From: Diatrype stigma
Lineage: Eukaryota; Ascomycota; Sordariomycetes; Xylariales; Diatrypaceae
Assembly: GCA_022225965.2 (NCBI GenBank)
Contig: JAKJXP020000102.1
Span: forward strand, 101,542 to 165,541
Length of the DNA stretch: 64,000 bases
Reading direction: 5' to 3'
In this document: one piece after another, positions 1-11,594 of the stretch
Layout of the letters: each line of letters starts with the position of its first letter
How positions within the stretch are numbered: the first letter of the stretch is position 1
Program-made: the position numbers and the translations under genes
The notes under the pieces: generated by a model
The model's input: the letters and a program-made list of their open reading frames with translations, nothing else
What the model was told of the DNA's origin: nothing
The model's database searches: none

Positions 1-180
1 ACCTTTGGATTTCGATCGTCGATCCAACAAAGACATCAACATCACCACCACCATCGCCGTCTTCACACAATATCACAATCATACATATCTGGATTGACGG
101 ACTTCCAGAACTAGAAACCTTCTATACACCATATCCACCCATACAACTAGAGCAAAACACCACATCGATCTCCCATAGCC

Positions 181-206
181 CACACAACCACAACCACAAC
201 CACAGC
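181..206 (+). repeat. CACAAC-type short tandem repeat in the yth1 leader
   Basis: A hexamer of the CACAAC/CCACAA type is repeated about four times directly upstream of the yth1 start codon. It lies in the likely 5' untranslated region (1-214), which holds other CA-rich stretches and no better start codon. No function is claimed. Confidence 0.6.
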
Positions 207-214
207 CCTACGAG

Positions 215-1048
215 ATGGCAACCGCGACCGCGACCGCGACGACGAGCGGCTCGGCCACGGCGCCCACCCCCCGCGAGCTCGCGCAGCAGATCCTCACGCA
301 CAAGGCGCCGAGCTACAGCTTCGCGTTCTCGCCGTTCCTGCGGGCGACGTACGGGCACGGGCTGCCGCCGAACCGGCCGATCTGCAAGGCGTTCGTGGCG
401 GGCCACTGCCCGCTGGGGGCGGAGTGCGCGGACCGGCACGTGGGGGCGTCGACGGCGGCGGCGCACAGCGGCAACGCGTCGTACAACTCGCTCGTGTGCA
501 AGCACTGGCTGCGCGCGCTCTGCAAGAAGGGCGAGGGCTGCGAGTTCCTGCACGAGTACAACCTGCGCAAGATGCCCGAGTGCAACTTCTTCGTGCGCAA
601 CGGCTACTGCTCCAACGGCGACGAGTGCCTGTACCTGCACATCGACCCCCAGAGCAAGCTGCCCCCCTGCCCCCACTACGACCGCGGCTTCTGCCCCCTC
701 GGCCCCGCCTGCAGCAAGAAGCACGTCCGCCGCCGCCTGTGCCCCTGCTACCTCGCCGGCTTCTGCCCCGATGGCCGTGCTTGCAAGGAGGGCGCCCACC
801 CGCGCTGGGACAAGAACCTCGAGAAGCCCATCCCGAAGAGCGAGGTCGTGCACGAGGAGTTCGGGCGCCGCGAGGATGGCGGCTACTTTGGCGGCGGCGG
901 CGGCGGCGACGACGATCAGAGAGACTTCGGGGGACGCGGTGATCGCGATCAGAAGGGTGGGAGAGGAGATCGGTTTGGTGGCGGCAGAGGAGGGCGATGG
1001 CGAGGAAGGGGGGACCGCAAGTTCAGAGGCGGAAGGGGACACCATTGA
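215..1048 (+). CDS. yth1: CCCH zinc-finger mRNA 3'-end processing protein (Yth1/CPSF30)
   Basis: Single-exon gene for 277 residues. The protein is the fungal homologue of Yth1/CPSF30, the RNA-binding zinc-finger subunit of the nuclear cleavage and polyadenylation factor. It contacts pre-mRNA near the poly(A) signal and recruits Fip1 and the poly(A) polymerase. Five CCCH fingers are visible at about residues 57-75, 95-113, 123-142, 152-170 and 176-195. They have CX7-8CX5CX3H spacing, with CX4H in the fifth. The C-terminus (about 215-277) is a Gly/Arg/Asp-rich RGG-like tail with a polyglycine run coded by (GGC)n. The start ATG at 215 is the first in frame and precedes a short Ala/Thr-rich segment typical of the family. 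The high-GC long frames on the opposite strand are shadows. The function rests on family knowledge. The five-finger architecture makes the call secure. Confidence 0.95.
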   Translation: MATATATATTSGSATAPTPRELAQQILTHKAPSYSFAFSPFLRATYGHGLPPNRPICKAFVAGHCPLGAECADRHVGASTAAAHSGNASYNSLVCKHWLRALCKKGEGCEFLHEYNLRKMPECNFFVRNGYCSNGDECLYLHIDPQSKLPPCPHYDRGFCPLGPACSKKHVRRRLCPCYLAGFCPDGRACKEGAHPRWDKNLEKPIPKSEVVHEEFGRREDGGYFGGGGGGDDDQRDFGGRGDRDQKGGRGDRFGGGRGGRWRGRGDRKFRGGRGHH

Positions 1049-2298
1049 GGAGGGACTCGCTGTTGGGAAATCGAACGAGAAAACAGGAAGGCTAGCTGAG
1101 CGAGAGTGGGAGGGACTTGCCGAAACCTATTCTGGCCGCTCAGCTGTCGTAGGTCGGTCCCTGATCATGACATACAAACCAGCTTACTCGGAACGGAACC
1201 TTAACCAATCGAAAGCAGATTGCTTAACCAACGACACTCACACTGCAGCATTCCCGAGCATCGTTCTTCGAGAGCTTCTATACAAAGTTGCATCATAAGT
1301 GAGCGGCTAGATTATGGGCGGACAAAAAAGCAAGCCCTAGAAGCAGGGACGACTTCAACGATTATAGCATGTCGCCCGACTCACTGAGCTATACATCGGA
1401 ATCGCTGTTTGGAGGGACAACACTACAGACGTGACTTGGGCCCACGACTTAATTAGAGCTGACCTCTAAATTAATCTACGGATGGTGTTTGGCGTTGCAG
1501 TGCTACTTCGGTTGTGTCTGTACATAGAAAGAAGCGTGATGGACTGTGGCAAGCAGACATCGCAACATGAGGACCAAGTTATCGGTCATCAACTGTTGCC
1601 AACTATGATAAATATCAGATTACGAAGACATCAACACTTATGGGAAAAGAACTTTGACTTGATTTGAACTATGAATAACACCCCTACCCATAAAACCGTA
1701 ACTGCAGGCACTTGGGTTGTAGGTGAAAGCGCTGTAGTTTTGGAATCGTCTATCTGAGCCGGCTAGGTCCTATCTGTATAGCATTCTGCCTTGCAGCTCT
1801 CCGTTATCCAGCTAGCGTATATGGGGGAGGGGGGGTAGAGTACCTGTCTGGCAACAATACAGGTAGGTAACATTTGAAAATATGAGCACTTAGCATAGGA
1901 CTTTGGGCTACATGGCTACCTAGTATTGACAAAGTTCTCAAGTGAAGTAGGTAGTATGTATATTCTATCCCAACTGCGTGTAAGTATGTATGTAAGTCAT
2001 ATGGCGGGTAACTAGGCAAGTTGTTTGATCATAAAAAAGCGTTCCGTTATTCATCATGAAGCCCATTCTCGTAACAAAAGAAACAGCAAAGACGTCTCGT
2101 CATGTCATCTCATAAATAAAAAAAACACCCGTCCCTACCGGTCCCTCCGTCCGTCCATCCGTCCCAGTCCGCTCCGTTCCTCCATTCCGTTCCGCCCCCC
2201 TTCCCTCGAGATGAGTGTATTGTTTATTTTTCACTTGTGCTTTTCAATTTTTTTCGTCTCAAGTCTCATTTTTTCTTTTTCTCACCCCCATCTCCATT
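1049..2298. other. Intergenic region between convergent yth1 and DUF1776 gene
   Basis: This stretch separates the 3' ends of two convergent genes. It holds short unsupported open frames, a G-run near 1823-1836 and a strongly C/T-rich block at about 2130-2310 (CCGT/TCCG repeats followed by T-rich runs), probably in the 3' region of the minus-strand gene. I see no conserved coding or RNA gene. Confidence 0.5.
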
Positions 2299-4354
2299 TC
2301 AATCTTTCCAAACGTTCGCCCCGTGGTCGTCCTCCCGCCCCACGGAGATGAACTCGCTCCCCTCCTTCATCATCTCGTGCTCCCCGCCGCTCTCGCTCCC
2401 GCCGTCGTGGCCAGCCGAGGATGAGGACCCGGCATCGCTGGCACCGCTGCCGACGCTGCCATCGCCTTCGCCACCGCTGCCGCTGGCGCTCCCTCTGCTC
2501 CCCGCACTCGCTCCGCTGCCTCCACTTCCTGCTCCTGCCGCTCTCTCCTTCCTCACGCCGAAGCCCCTGGCCCCGATATTCTTCTTACCACCACCACTCC
2601 GCACCCCGCCGTTCCAGGCGCTCAGATCCCCCTCCACGGGCCGGATGCCCATCATCCAGGCCACGAGCCCCCGGGGCACCCAGCGGCCCACGAAGCCGTA
2701 CAGGCCGGCGCCCAGGCCGACGCGGACGACGGCGCCGCCCTCGGACCCGTCCAGCACGTCGAAGACGGCGTTGTGCAGGTCGCGGAGCGAGCTTCCGCGC
2801 AGGCCGCGGACGCGGCCCGCCGAGATGGCCGACCCGCTCTGCGCCGCGTAGTTGCGCGCGTACGCGTGGCGCGCCGCCTCGGGCCACTGCAGCGGGTGCG
2901 ATGCCATGGGCGGCAGGTGGCCGCCCGCGCCGGTCGTTGTGGTGCTGCCGAGGCCGGTGATCATGGGCCGCGGGCCGCCGCCGTGGGCGGAGGAGGGGTG
3001 CGAGGCCGAAGAGGAGGAGGTGAAGGGCCCGAAGTCGAACGTGCCCAGCTGGATGTGCGTCACGGGGATGGCGAGGGGCCGGAGCTCGGCCGTCAGCACC
3101 TCGGTGAAGGCCGAGAGCGCCGAGCAGATGGTGGCTTCGGGGGCGTGGAAGGGTGGGTTGATGGAGGAGATGATGGATGGGGTGAAGACGAGGACTTTGG
3201 GGGTTGTCGACGCGGCCGCGTCTTCTTCCTCGTTGGTGCTGCTGTTGTGATGATGTGTTGACTGGTGGTGGGATTTTTGTGATGGTGTCGTTAGCCGCGA
3301 TGTCAGGAGCGGTAGGAAGGACTGGATCGTCAGGATAGGATGCAGCAGGTGCGTGTTGAACAGGTCGGCGAAGCTCGACGGCGGGATCGTGGCGATTGGT
3401 GAGGACTGGTAGCTCAGCGATGGGATCAGCAGCACCGACTTCAAGGTCAGGTAGTTAGGCTTGGCACGTGGCACGGCGGCGTGCGGCGTCTGTAGGAAGG
3501 CGGCAAAGCGTTCGATGCTTGCACCTGCGCTTGTTGGCTGCGTGGGCACGAGTAAGTTAGTTTGCTGACCGAGAAGAAGCAATAATGGTACCCGGAGGGT
3601 TTCAAACTAGGGTAGGCTAAGAACACCACGTGAGGATGCAAGCTTACGTCGGTGATATCGATTCCCAGTGGCTTGATGTCGGGCCTCGACATGTTCTGGA
3701 CCATCATATCGTCCTCGATGGAGCTGCACACGATGAAGACGATGAAGCCCTTCCGCTCGAGGTCGAGGGCCAGGGCCCGGGTCAGCGGCAGGGAGGGCGA
3801 GCCGGCCACGACCACGACCTCGAGGCGGCCGCCGTTGCGGGCGCGGCGGGCGCGGCGGGCCTTGCGGCGCAGCTTGCTGCTCCGGACCGCCCGGTACGTG
3901 ACGTACGAGACGGCCAGCACGACGGCCCCGCTCAGGATCTTGTGCCGTACTATCCAGTTTTGTGTCCGCTCCAGCGCCGAGAGGGACACCACCTCGACGG
4001 GCGGAGGAGGCGGCGTATTCCGCAGCATCTTCTCCCGCAGGTCGTCCGGCAGCCATGTCGCTGTCGCTAGGGCCTCGCGCACGTGCCCCGCTGCCTCGTC
4101 CACCGCTTTGTCGACATATTCGGCAACCTCGCCCGAGTAGTGTCGGAACTGCGTGTGGATGGAGGATAACTGCAGGTGGTGGTCATCATCACAAGTTAGC
4201 TTGATTTATGCTTTCTCGGACGTCCAGCAAGTCTGGTGGTGGTAGGAGCACATCGCAGCTACACGATGTTTTGGCGAGGGGGGTTTGGCGAGGGGGATAG
4301 CAAGTAGACAGGAATACTGACCAGGTCTAGGAACTGTTGGTCGTCTGCCGACAT
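2299..4354 (-). CDS. DUF1776 family protein (SDR-like, membrane-anchored)
   Basis: Three-exon gene, exons 4354-4322, 4169-3648 and 3537-2299, giving about 597 residues. The start ATG at 4354 opens an 11-codon first exon. It ends at a GTCAGT donor, and the next exon follows a CTGCAG acceptor in phase 0. The second intron has a GTAAGC donor and a CGCAG acceptor, also phase 0. The protein belongs to the fungal DUF1776 family, which has a short-chain-dehydrogenase-like Rossmann fold. Visible parts are a Pro-rich segment near residues 63-70, one hydrophobic span at about 88-104 followed by an Arg/Lys cluster, and the beta-alpha-beta nucleotide-binding start at about 127-156. The C-terminal 100 or so residues are Gly/Ser-rich and low in complexity. 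Biochemical function is unknown. A membrane-tethered NAD(P)-dependent or degenerate oxidoreductase is an inference from the fold. Confidence 0.85.
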
Positions 4355-5414
4355 GGTGAGTGAGTGTCTGGCTGACTGGTAGAACGGCGTGATCAGGAAG
4401 TGTGCTTGTGCTTGTTACACATCTATGAAAACATCTATAACTTTGTTGCTTGCTGGTTAACAGGACAGGAGGAGGGGGGCTTGGGGGGGTTGGTTAACGA
4501 GGTGTTTTGCCCGGAGGTAATCAAGAAGTTGGGTATCGATTAGCTGACTGATAACGATAACTTACGATACCCAGGTATTTATGGCGAGCTGGCAGGGCTG
4601 GGGCTGGGGCGTCTGTATTGTACATACATACCTACATACCATACATAATCAGATGCCTAATCTCCGCATTTGAGAGTAGCGGTGGCCCCGGCGTTAGGTG
4701 GGTGGGGGTCTCCCCTGGCACCACTGGAACCCCTGGCACTCCCGCTAGCCTGGAAATAACTTCGGCTAGCTAACCCCGAGATTCCCGGGCTCAAACAAAT
4801 ACCTAGATACCTACCTATAGAGCTCACAGTTCTCAGTTCGCAGTTCTCAGTTCAAACGACATGAACCGTCTTTTATGAGATCCAAGCTAAGCATATGGTT
4901 CTTCAGTATTTAACGAATACTTATGGTCATCGGGATATACTTTTCTACATCGAATTTCCTATAAATCTCTCACTGGACACACTTCGAGATGAGAAGCTGC
5001 ACATGGTTGCAACAGGAACTTCGGGAGTGAATTGTACGAAGGGCGAGTGGGTGCCTTGGGTGCCCTGCTGTGGTACGATTGTGCCTGCCCCTTTCGACAC
5101 GTATTCTCGCAACTATAATTCGTAGACTTTCAAGATTAGGTGCCAACCACTTTTGACATCTTTATTTCTTGTTTCTTCGCAGGTATTCCACAGGGTTATA
5201 CCTAGTGAAGCTAGCATAGGTAGTACCCTGAAAAGATATCGAGATGGCCATACTATGCACATGTCAGCGTCATCTGGTGATGGAATACATGTACCTACTT
5301 ACCTATAGGTTTGTATTTGTTGCCCTCCATTTATCCTGCTATCGCAGCATCGGCTCAACCCCAGCATCGACAAGGCAAGAGGCTGCAGAATGACCAGCCA
5401 GCCAAGAAGCAAAG
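4355..5414. promoter_or_regulatory. Upstream region of the DUF1776 gene / 3' flank of the S8 protease gene
   Basis: About 1 kb without a supportable gene. It should contain the promoter of the minus-strand DUF1776 gene. Visible are TACCTA/TAGGTA-rich stretches and a short direct repeat of CAGTTCTCAGTTC type near 4828-4852. A 76-codon frame at 4895-5125 has no recognisable motif and is not called. Confidence 0.4.
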
Positions 5415-7012
5415 TCATTCCACCAGCTGCCCAAACGCGTTCTTGACAATACCCCTCAGCTCGAACGCCACGACTTTGCGTCCCAGGCCCTCGCTATCTT
5501 CATCACCGCCGTCGCCCGGGCCGCCCGCCCCCGATTCCGCGCGCAACACCCTCCACGGCACGATGTTGAGGAACTCGTTCGCGCCCGTCGGCACCGCCAT
5601 CGCCCGGAACACGCTGTGCATGCCGTGCTGGCGCCGCAGGAACGGCCCCAGCGTCCGCAGCACCCGGTCCGTCTCCGGGTCGCCGCCCGGGTCGCGCTGC
5701 CCCGCGAACTCCAGCACCAGCGCCGCCACCCCGGCCGCCACCGGCGTGGCCACCGACGTCCCCGTCATGGCCCGCGTTGTGGCAGAAATGGCATCAGTAG
5801 TAGTGGTGGTGGTGGCGGCGGCGGCAGCAGCAGCCGTATCATTGTTGGTCGTCGCTTTCGCGTTCGATTTCACCATCGTCGCCAGCGCTTCCGCCAGCTC
5901 CGCGAGGGAATCCGGTTTCAATGTCGCGGCTGTGAAGAGATCAGGCGGTAGCGTTGGCACTGGCGCCGGTGGCGGCTGGGATATCCATGCCGAGACCACG
6001 TCGACCCCGAGGATAGTGAGATTCTTCCCGTACACCACGGCGGGATTGGTGCCGGCGGCGCGGCCGCCGTGATCTGCCGCGTGCAGGCTGATCACATCGG
6101 GCATGTTGGCCGGGAAGGCCATCGGCGCGCTGGTGCCGTAGTTGGACGTCGCGGCCAGCACCAGGGTGCGGCTGCTGTTGATAGCGGCGCGGATGGCGTC
6201 CTCCAGGGGCGTGATCCACGCCTCGAAGCCGAACGACAGGCTGATGATATCGACGGTCCAGTGGGATTGGGCGTATTCTATCGCCTGTTGAGGTGATAAG
6301 TAACGATCAGTAAAGTTTCAATCACGGCCCTTGTTTGTCATGGGGATTGAAGTGCACTACGTACCTCGATGACGGCCTTGACGTTGGGGCCCTCCTGGCG
6401 GTTCGCAGCAACTCGCGCGACGTAGATGTCCGCCTCGGGGGCCACTCTCCGGATCACCCCGATGCAGTGCGTCCCGTGCCCGTCCAGGTCCCGGCAGTTG
6501 TTCGTCTTATCCGGATCCAGAAAGTCCTTCATCTTCTTGATGCGGGGGTTTTCGCCCTTCGCTGCGCAGCTGACCCTGTCCCTGTCCCAGAGATTGATCT
6601 GCTCCAGGTCTATGCCGGTGTCGAGCACGGCGATTTTGACCCTCTTGAACGTCCCCGCTTGCAGCGGCGCGAGCAAGGCATGCGTCTTCGTTCTCAGGTC
6701 CCGGAACCACCTCTCCGACCCTTGGCTAGGGCTTCCTTCTAAGGCGTCGAATAGCGCGCCTGCAAGCGGAGGCCCTGGTTTCCGTGATGGGACCCCGGGT
6801 AAGGAGTTGCGTCTCGGTCGGGAAGATTCAGAAGTTGAAGAGTAAGTTACCGAGTGTGGCTCCGGAGTTTTTGACCGATGCTCCCGAATATGATCATCTA
6901 ACGGCTTTTCCTTCTGGTGTGTGCCAAGAGGAGATAGTTTGATCTCTTGTGTATTTGGCTCTGGCGTCTTCTCGTAGTTTCCCCCTCCATTTTCCGGCTG
7001 GTCTTCTCCCAC
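5415..7012 (-). CDS. Subtilisin-like serine protease (peptidase S8), 5' end unresolved
   Basis: Two coding exons are clear: 7012-6365 and 6284-5415, joined in phase 0 (GTACGT donor, CAACAG acceptor), giving at least 505 residues. The catalytic triad is complete: Asp about 131 (VLDTGID), His about 179 (DGHGTH) and Ser about 393 (GTSVATP). A plausible oxyanion Asn is at about 264 (ATSNYG). No secretion signal or propeptide is visible, so an intracellular protease is likely. Fungal S8 domains of this kind often sit at the C-terminus of larger proteins with NLR-like or other N-terminal domains (family knowledge). The 7012 boundary is a GTG, not an ATG. An in-frame TAA lies five codons upstream, and the next in-frame Met is internal to the catalytic domain. 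So the true start must lie in an unseen upstream exon, or the gene is 5'-truncated. A Thr/Ala-rich low-complexity insert (about 355-390) separates the fold from the Ser motif. Confidence 0.8.
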
Positions 7013-8210
7013 TTCAGAGTGGAATTATAGGCGATGCCTGGGCTGTATAATACCCACAGTGGCTGGACGAACGGCTTGAAGACCTGGATTCTTCGGTAAT
7101 ATGTGCGTCGACTCCAACTAGATCGTGATGCTTGTGGATTATCAACATAAAGCAGCCCCTATTGTATGGAAACTTCCCCACCAAATATATGTACCTATGA
7201 TAAGACCAAATACAACAAGATGATGTGCTAATGGTGAAGAACTAAGTTTCTACCGGTTTCGGTAACATATTCGTGTATTTCTATCTATAAGGAGCCTCAG
7301 TAAGCTTTAGAAATAAAGTATATGGGTTGACAAACTATCCAGCCTAAGAGAAAATCGACTTGGATATGATCTTTGCCATCCTAAAGATTTGTCGCAATAC
7401 TTTTTTTATAGAAGAGGAAGGTCATATCATCACCTAAAATCGAATATACGTGGAACCTAAGTTAAATTTCTAGTCCATTCAGATTGCCCAGCCGGTATCC
7501 TTGGGTGAGTACAGGGGGGAGGTGACCAATGAACTTCGCGAAGGCCTCTCTTGCGCCAGCCTAGACGTGCGAAACTCTAGGATTATAGCGTTGATACGGG
7601 GCCAGGGTGGACCGGTTTCGGAGATGGTGCTTTTGTATATATAAGGATGGCTATGTCTTCAGGGCTTAGGGAGGAGGTGTTTCGCTATTAGAGAGAAAGG
7701 ACTACTGTATGTCGAACGGACTATGTATGGACGCGGTGATGGAAGATCAGCCAACAGGATGTACCGACAAAGACTGGTAAGGACCATGCCACAACTATTG
7801 CGAAGGAGAAGCAATTAGGTACTTAACATTCATGAACCCCCTATGCCAGAAGGCTTGGAATGCATCAAACTGACTGGAATGATGTAGTCAACGAAAATGG
7901 ATATCAGTTCCTGTGGAGAATACTGTTGCGGTGACGACAGCGGAACAAACTGCTGCGACGACGTTGATGGTAAAATGATCGATCGAGACCATCGTGGTTG
8001 GATATGACTTTGACCACCCACCCCAGGAAACGATCACTTCGTCCTCAAGGACCGCAATCTCAACAACTGCGTCCATTGCAATTACATCGTTAAGGAGTCG
8101 TGAAATCCAATTGTTTGTAGGTGAGACTTGAGTATTGAATATTCTCTAGTTTTAATCCGATAAATATCGCCGGTGTGATAGTCAGGCAATATGATACAGA
8201 AAGCCACGTC
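7013..8210. other. 1.2-kb gap upstream of the S8 protease gene; no supportable gene
   Basis: This stretch should contain the missing 5' exon(s) and promoter of the S8 protease gene, plus the 3' region of the methyltransferase gene. Minus-strand translation gives only short fragments broken by stops. A 62-codon ATG frame at 8076-7888 has no recognised motif. It may be decayed N-terminal coding sequence, but I cannot show this. Confidence 0.4.
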
Positions 8211-9314
8211 TCATATCTTCCTAGCCAACACCCTCAACCGAACATATCCAATATTGAACCCACCGCTAGGGTTCCTGCAAACAACCTCCAAGACGTCCAC
8301 CACCTCGCTAACACACTCCTCGCGCTGCACCTCATCCTCGACAGCCTCGAAGAACCGTGCCCCCATGAGGCGGACCCAGCCCTCCACACCTCCCTCGTCC
8401 GCAGGCGTGGGGCGGTACTCGCGCTCGACGCGCTCGATCTTCCAACCGCCGCCGGCGCCACTCCGCTCCAGCACATCCGCAACCCAGGCCTCGTCGGGAA
8501 AGAACCAGGGGTCGCACTCGCGCGCGCGGCCGAGGCCGACCCGCCGCGCCACCGCCATCAGCAGCGCGGCCCGCATCTCGGCCACGTTGCCGAGCCCGCC
8601 CATCTCGAAGGCGAACGTGCCGCCGGGCGCCAGGGCCCCCCGCACCCCGGCGAAGAACTCGGCCTGCCGCGCCGGCGGCGCGCGCAGAATCCAGTGCATC
8701 GCCGCGTTCGAGAAGGCCTTGGTGAAGGTGCCGCCCTGGAGGTGCGGCGTGTGGGCGAGGTCGAGGGCGTCGTTGACTGTTGTGTAGGACGTGATGCGTT
8801 AGTTGATATGAGCGGCTCTTCATCTTTTTTCTAACTGACGACTCGTTAGGTCGGCAGCAACTTACCTTCGAATGTACATTTGGATGCCCCGGCATCCTTC
8901 GCGGCTTTGGAGGCCGCCTCGATCATGGCCGGTGAGGCGTCCGTGCCATGGATCCTCCCGCTTCCTTGTGCCAGGACTTCGTGTATTTGCAGGTCAAGGA
9001 CGCCATCTGAAGTTTTTCAGTAAACCAAAATCGTGGTTTTCATGGGTTTGGGCTCAGTGACTCTAGTGACGGGACCCCGAGTTTAGCGTGAGTGTATCGT
9101 GCCGACGACTTACCACCACATCCAATATCCAATATCACATCGTCTTTTTGAGGATCTAACCACTGCATGATCTTGACCGCGAGTTTCGGCACAAACGAGG
9201 CTGCATTTTGATAGGCCTGAATACGCTGTCAGTATAGCTTCACACCATGATACCACCATCCCTGAGTAGCTTGTAACTTGCCTCTGACGACCAATGATCT
9301 TTCTGTTCCGCCAT
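8211..9314 (-). CDS. SAM-dependent methyltransferase (class I, trans-aconitate methyltransferase-like)
   Basis: Four-exon gene: 9314-9282, 9216-9114, 9006-8866 and 8776-8211, giving about 280 residues. Phases close exactly (0, 1, 1). Intron 1 has a GCAAGT donor with a TTCAG acceptor, a non-canonical GC-AG intron. Using it gives the family's N-terminal order (short acidic exon, then AYQNAASFVPKL). Introns 2 and 3 have GTAAGT donors. Motif I, LDIGCGDG, is split by intron 2 and lies at about residues 40-47. The acidic ribose-binding segment GTDAS follows, then FSNAAMHWIL and the FEMGG strand. The family transfers a methyl group from S-adenosylmethionine, often to small carboxylates. The substrate here is unknown. 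No membrane or signal segment is seen, so it is probably cytosolic. The amidase gene ends about 390 bp upstream on the same strand. Confidence 0.9.
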
Positions 9315-9702
9315 TGTTGAACATACACAAATTATATAATAGAACTTAATTTTTGGAGAAAGTAAATGAATTTTTAATCTATGTAAGAACCTACATTCGC
9401 TTTAAATGAGCCAAACTTATTTTCATGGCTCCGCGTGCGGAAGCAATCCTCAGACTTATGACAGGTCCGATGTCGGAGCTGCTGTCCCATGGGCTTCAAA
9501 GGACCTCACAGGTCGGATTGTGTGGAACAGACATTGTCATGGATAATGTTTTGAGTTTTGTGGCACCAGTGCAGTTGGTATACTTCTTGATGCCAGATTG
9601 AATTGCAAAAATGGGTAAACCGTGAGGTCTCCTAGACTACGGGCTGCCACCCAGAGGGTATCTTGGTCGACGCTGCCGCCGCTTTACTACGAACAAACGA
9701 TC
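9315..9702. promoter_or_regulatory. Promoter region of the methyltransferase gene
   Basis: A 388-bp spacer between the methyltransferase start and the amidase stop, both on the minus strand. It is AT-rich just upstream of the ATG. No specific operator was recognised. Confidence 0.4.
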
Positions 9703-11594
9703 TCAATCAATATCGAGCAACGTATACTTGTCCTCTCCGAGCGCATCTTCAACTCGCTTCATGATAGCCAGTACTTTCTCCTCCTCCAGCCTCCTGCCGA
9801 CGATCTGAACCCCAACCGGCAGCCCATGCATCGCCTCGGCATCGTAGAGCTTGTACGCACCCTGCGCCACTCCGTTCAGCTTCTTGATGCTGAAGTCGGG
9901 TGCTAACTTATCCAAAGTCTTGTCGACGTGCGTCACGGGTATAACCCCACAGGTATAGTCCAGCTGCGCAGGGTAAGTTAGCAAGGGGTTCAAAGAAACA
10001 TGTCTTTATAACTCATTAACACCAAGGGTCTGCTTACCAAGTTGAACATAAACGTGTATCCGCAGCTGCTCACGGCATCCTTCATGCCATCGTGGGGCAC
10101 AGCCGGCGTCGCGTTCGGAGGCGTGAGCAAGAAGTCGACCTCGGCGCCGTTCCACCACTGGAACCACTGGTTCCGGTAGGCCTCGCGCTTGGCGACCAGC
10201 TGCCAGTTCTCGAAGGCCGTCTTCTCGCGCCACTCCCGGACGAGCCCGGCCCAGACCTCGTCGCGGCGCACGTACCGGACCCACAGGTAGTACAAGTAGC
10301 GGAGCGGGCCCGGCAGGCGCATGAGCCAGTGCAGCTGCTCGGCGCCGGGGTCGTTGCGCTCCCCCGGGCGGAAGAACGAGCGGAACATGCGGCAGCCGTC
10401 GGCGTTGAGCAGGTGCGCGCCGAGCTGCAGCGCCTCGTAGGGCGAGGGGGGCGGCGACGATAGCTTCTCGCCGCCGTCCAGCTCGACGATCTCGTGCCCG
10501 GCCCGCCGCAGCGCCTCCGCGGCCATGTCGAGCGCGCGCGCGCACGCCGGGCTCGGGTCCACCACGCCGTCCGTGCGCATCACGCCCACGCGGAGCTTCT
10601 TCTCCTCGCTCTCGTACTCGGCCTCGACCTCGGCCCGCCACGGCAGCGGGTGCACCGACGGGTCGTACCGCCACGGCCGCATGCCGACGACCGCCCGCGT
10701 GAAGTAGGCCAGGTCGTGCAGGGTGCGCGCCATGGGGCTGTAGACGCTCGGCACGCCCTCCTGGCCCGGCATGCTGGTGGCGAAGCCCAGCTTGGGCCAG
10801 CGGCCGGTCGCGCACCGCAGGCTGTAGATGCCGGAGAAGTGGGCGGGGGCGCGCACGCTGCCCGCGACGTCGCTGCCGATGCCGATGCGGCCGCCGAGGG
10901 CGAGCAGGGCGGCCTCGCCGCCGGTGGACCCGCCGGGCGAGTAGGCGGGGTTGTGGGGGTTGGTGCAGCGGCCCCAGACGTCGTTGGTGGACTCGAAGCT
11001 GAGCAGGGTGATGGGCAGGTTCGTCTTGACGTAGGGGATGGCGCCGGCGTCCTTGAGCAGGCGGGCCACGGCGCCGTCCTCGGCCGGCCCCCGCCCCACG
11101 AAGCTGCTGTACCCCACCGTCGCGTCGAACCCGCCCACCACGATGGTGTCCTTCAGGCTGACGGGGATGCCGGCGAGCGGGCCCTGGAAGTTGATCGACC
11201 CGTCCTGCGCCCAGCCCTCGGCCGCCGAGACCATGACCTCCGTCAGGCAGTTGGTCCGCTCGTGCGCCTTGAGCGCCACCTTGCCGTACGTGCGCAGGAT
11301 GTCCAGCGGCTGCAGTGCCCCCTGGTGCACGCCCTCGACCAGCTCCTCGATGGGCTTGGCCACGACCTCCCGGTCGAAGGCGGTGAACGGGCCATGGTAT
11401 TGCGTCAAAGCTTGGATTCTGGCCGTTCTCTCATCTTGCTTGAATTTGCTGTGATCTGATGTGAATACCCAACGATCCTGTAACAAACGCTCCCCGAGAT
11501 CTCAACCACGCCTTGGGAGCAGAGTTGGAAGGAGCCTTAAGAGAAAGGAGAATGCTTACCAGTCCCGTCTATGTTGCAGGTATTGGAGGAGCAT
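9703..11594 (-). CDS. Amidase (amidase signature family)
   Basis: Main exons are 11448-10038 and 9963-9703, joined in phase 0 (GTAAGC donor, GCGCAG acceptor). A short first exon at 11594-11560 (ATG, GTAAGC donor) joins in phase through the acceptor at 11449, giving about 568 residues. That first junction is the least certain part, because a closer CAG at 11481 would break the frame. The amidase-signature triad is complete in this model: Lys about 111 (SLKDT), cis-Ser about 186 (GGSTGGE) and nucleophile Ser about 209 (AGSVR). The second Ser of the usual GGSSGG is Thr. These enzymes hydrolyse amides to acid and ammonia. The long, C-terminally extended form resembles fungal general amidases. No signal peptide is visible, so it is likely cytosolic. 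Substrate unknown. Confidence 0.88.

Noticed and set aside
122..1045. 307-codon minus-strand frame opposite yth1
   Set aside because: GC-rich shadow of the yth1 coding strand. Ala/Val/Arg-rich with no motif.
4895..5125. 76-codon frame upstream of the DUF1776 gene
   Set aside because: No motif, no codon bias and no splice partners. Probably chance.
7888..8076. 62-codon ATG frame upstream of the S8 protease
   Set aside because: Not connected to the protease by a convincing splice pair and without a recognised motif. Kept only as a possible remnant.
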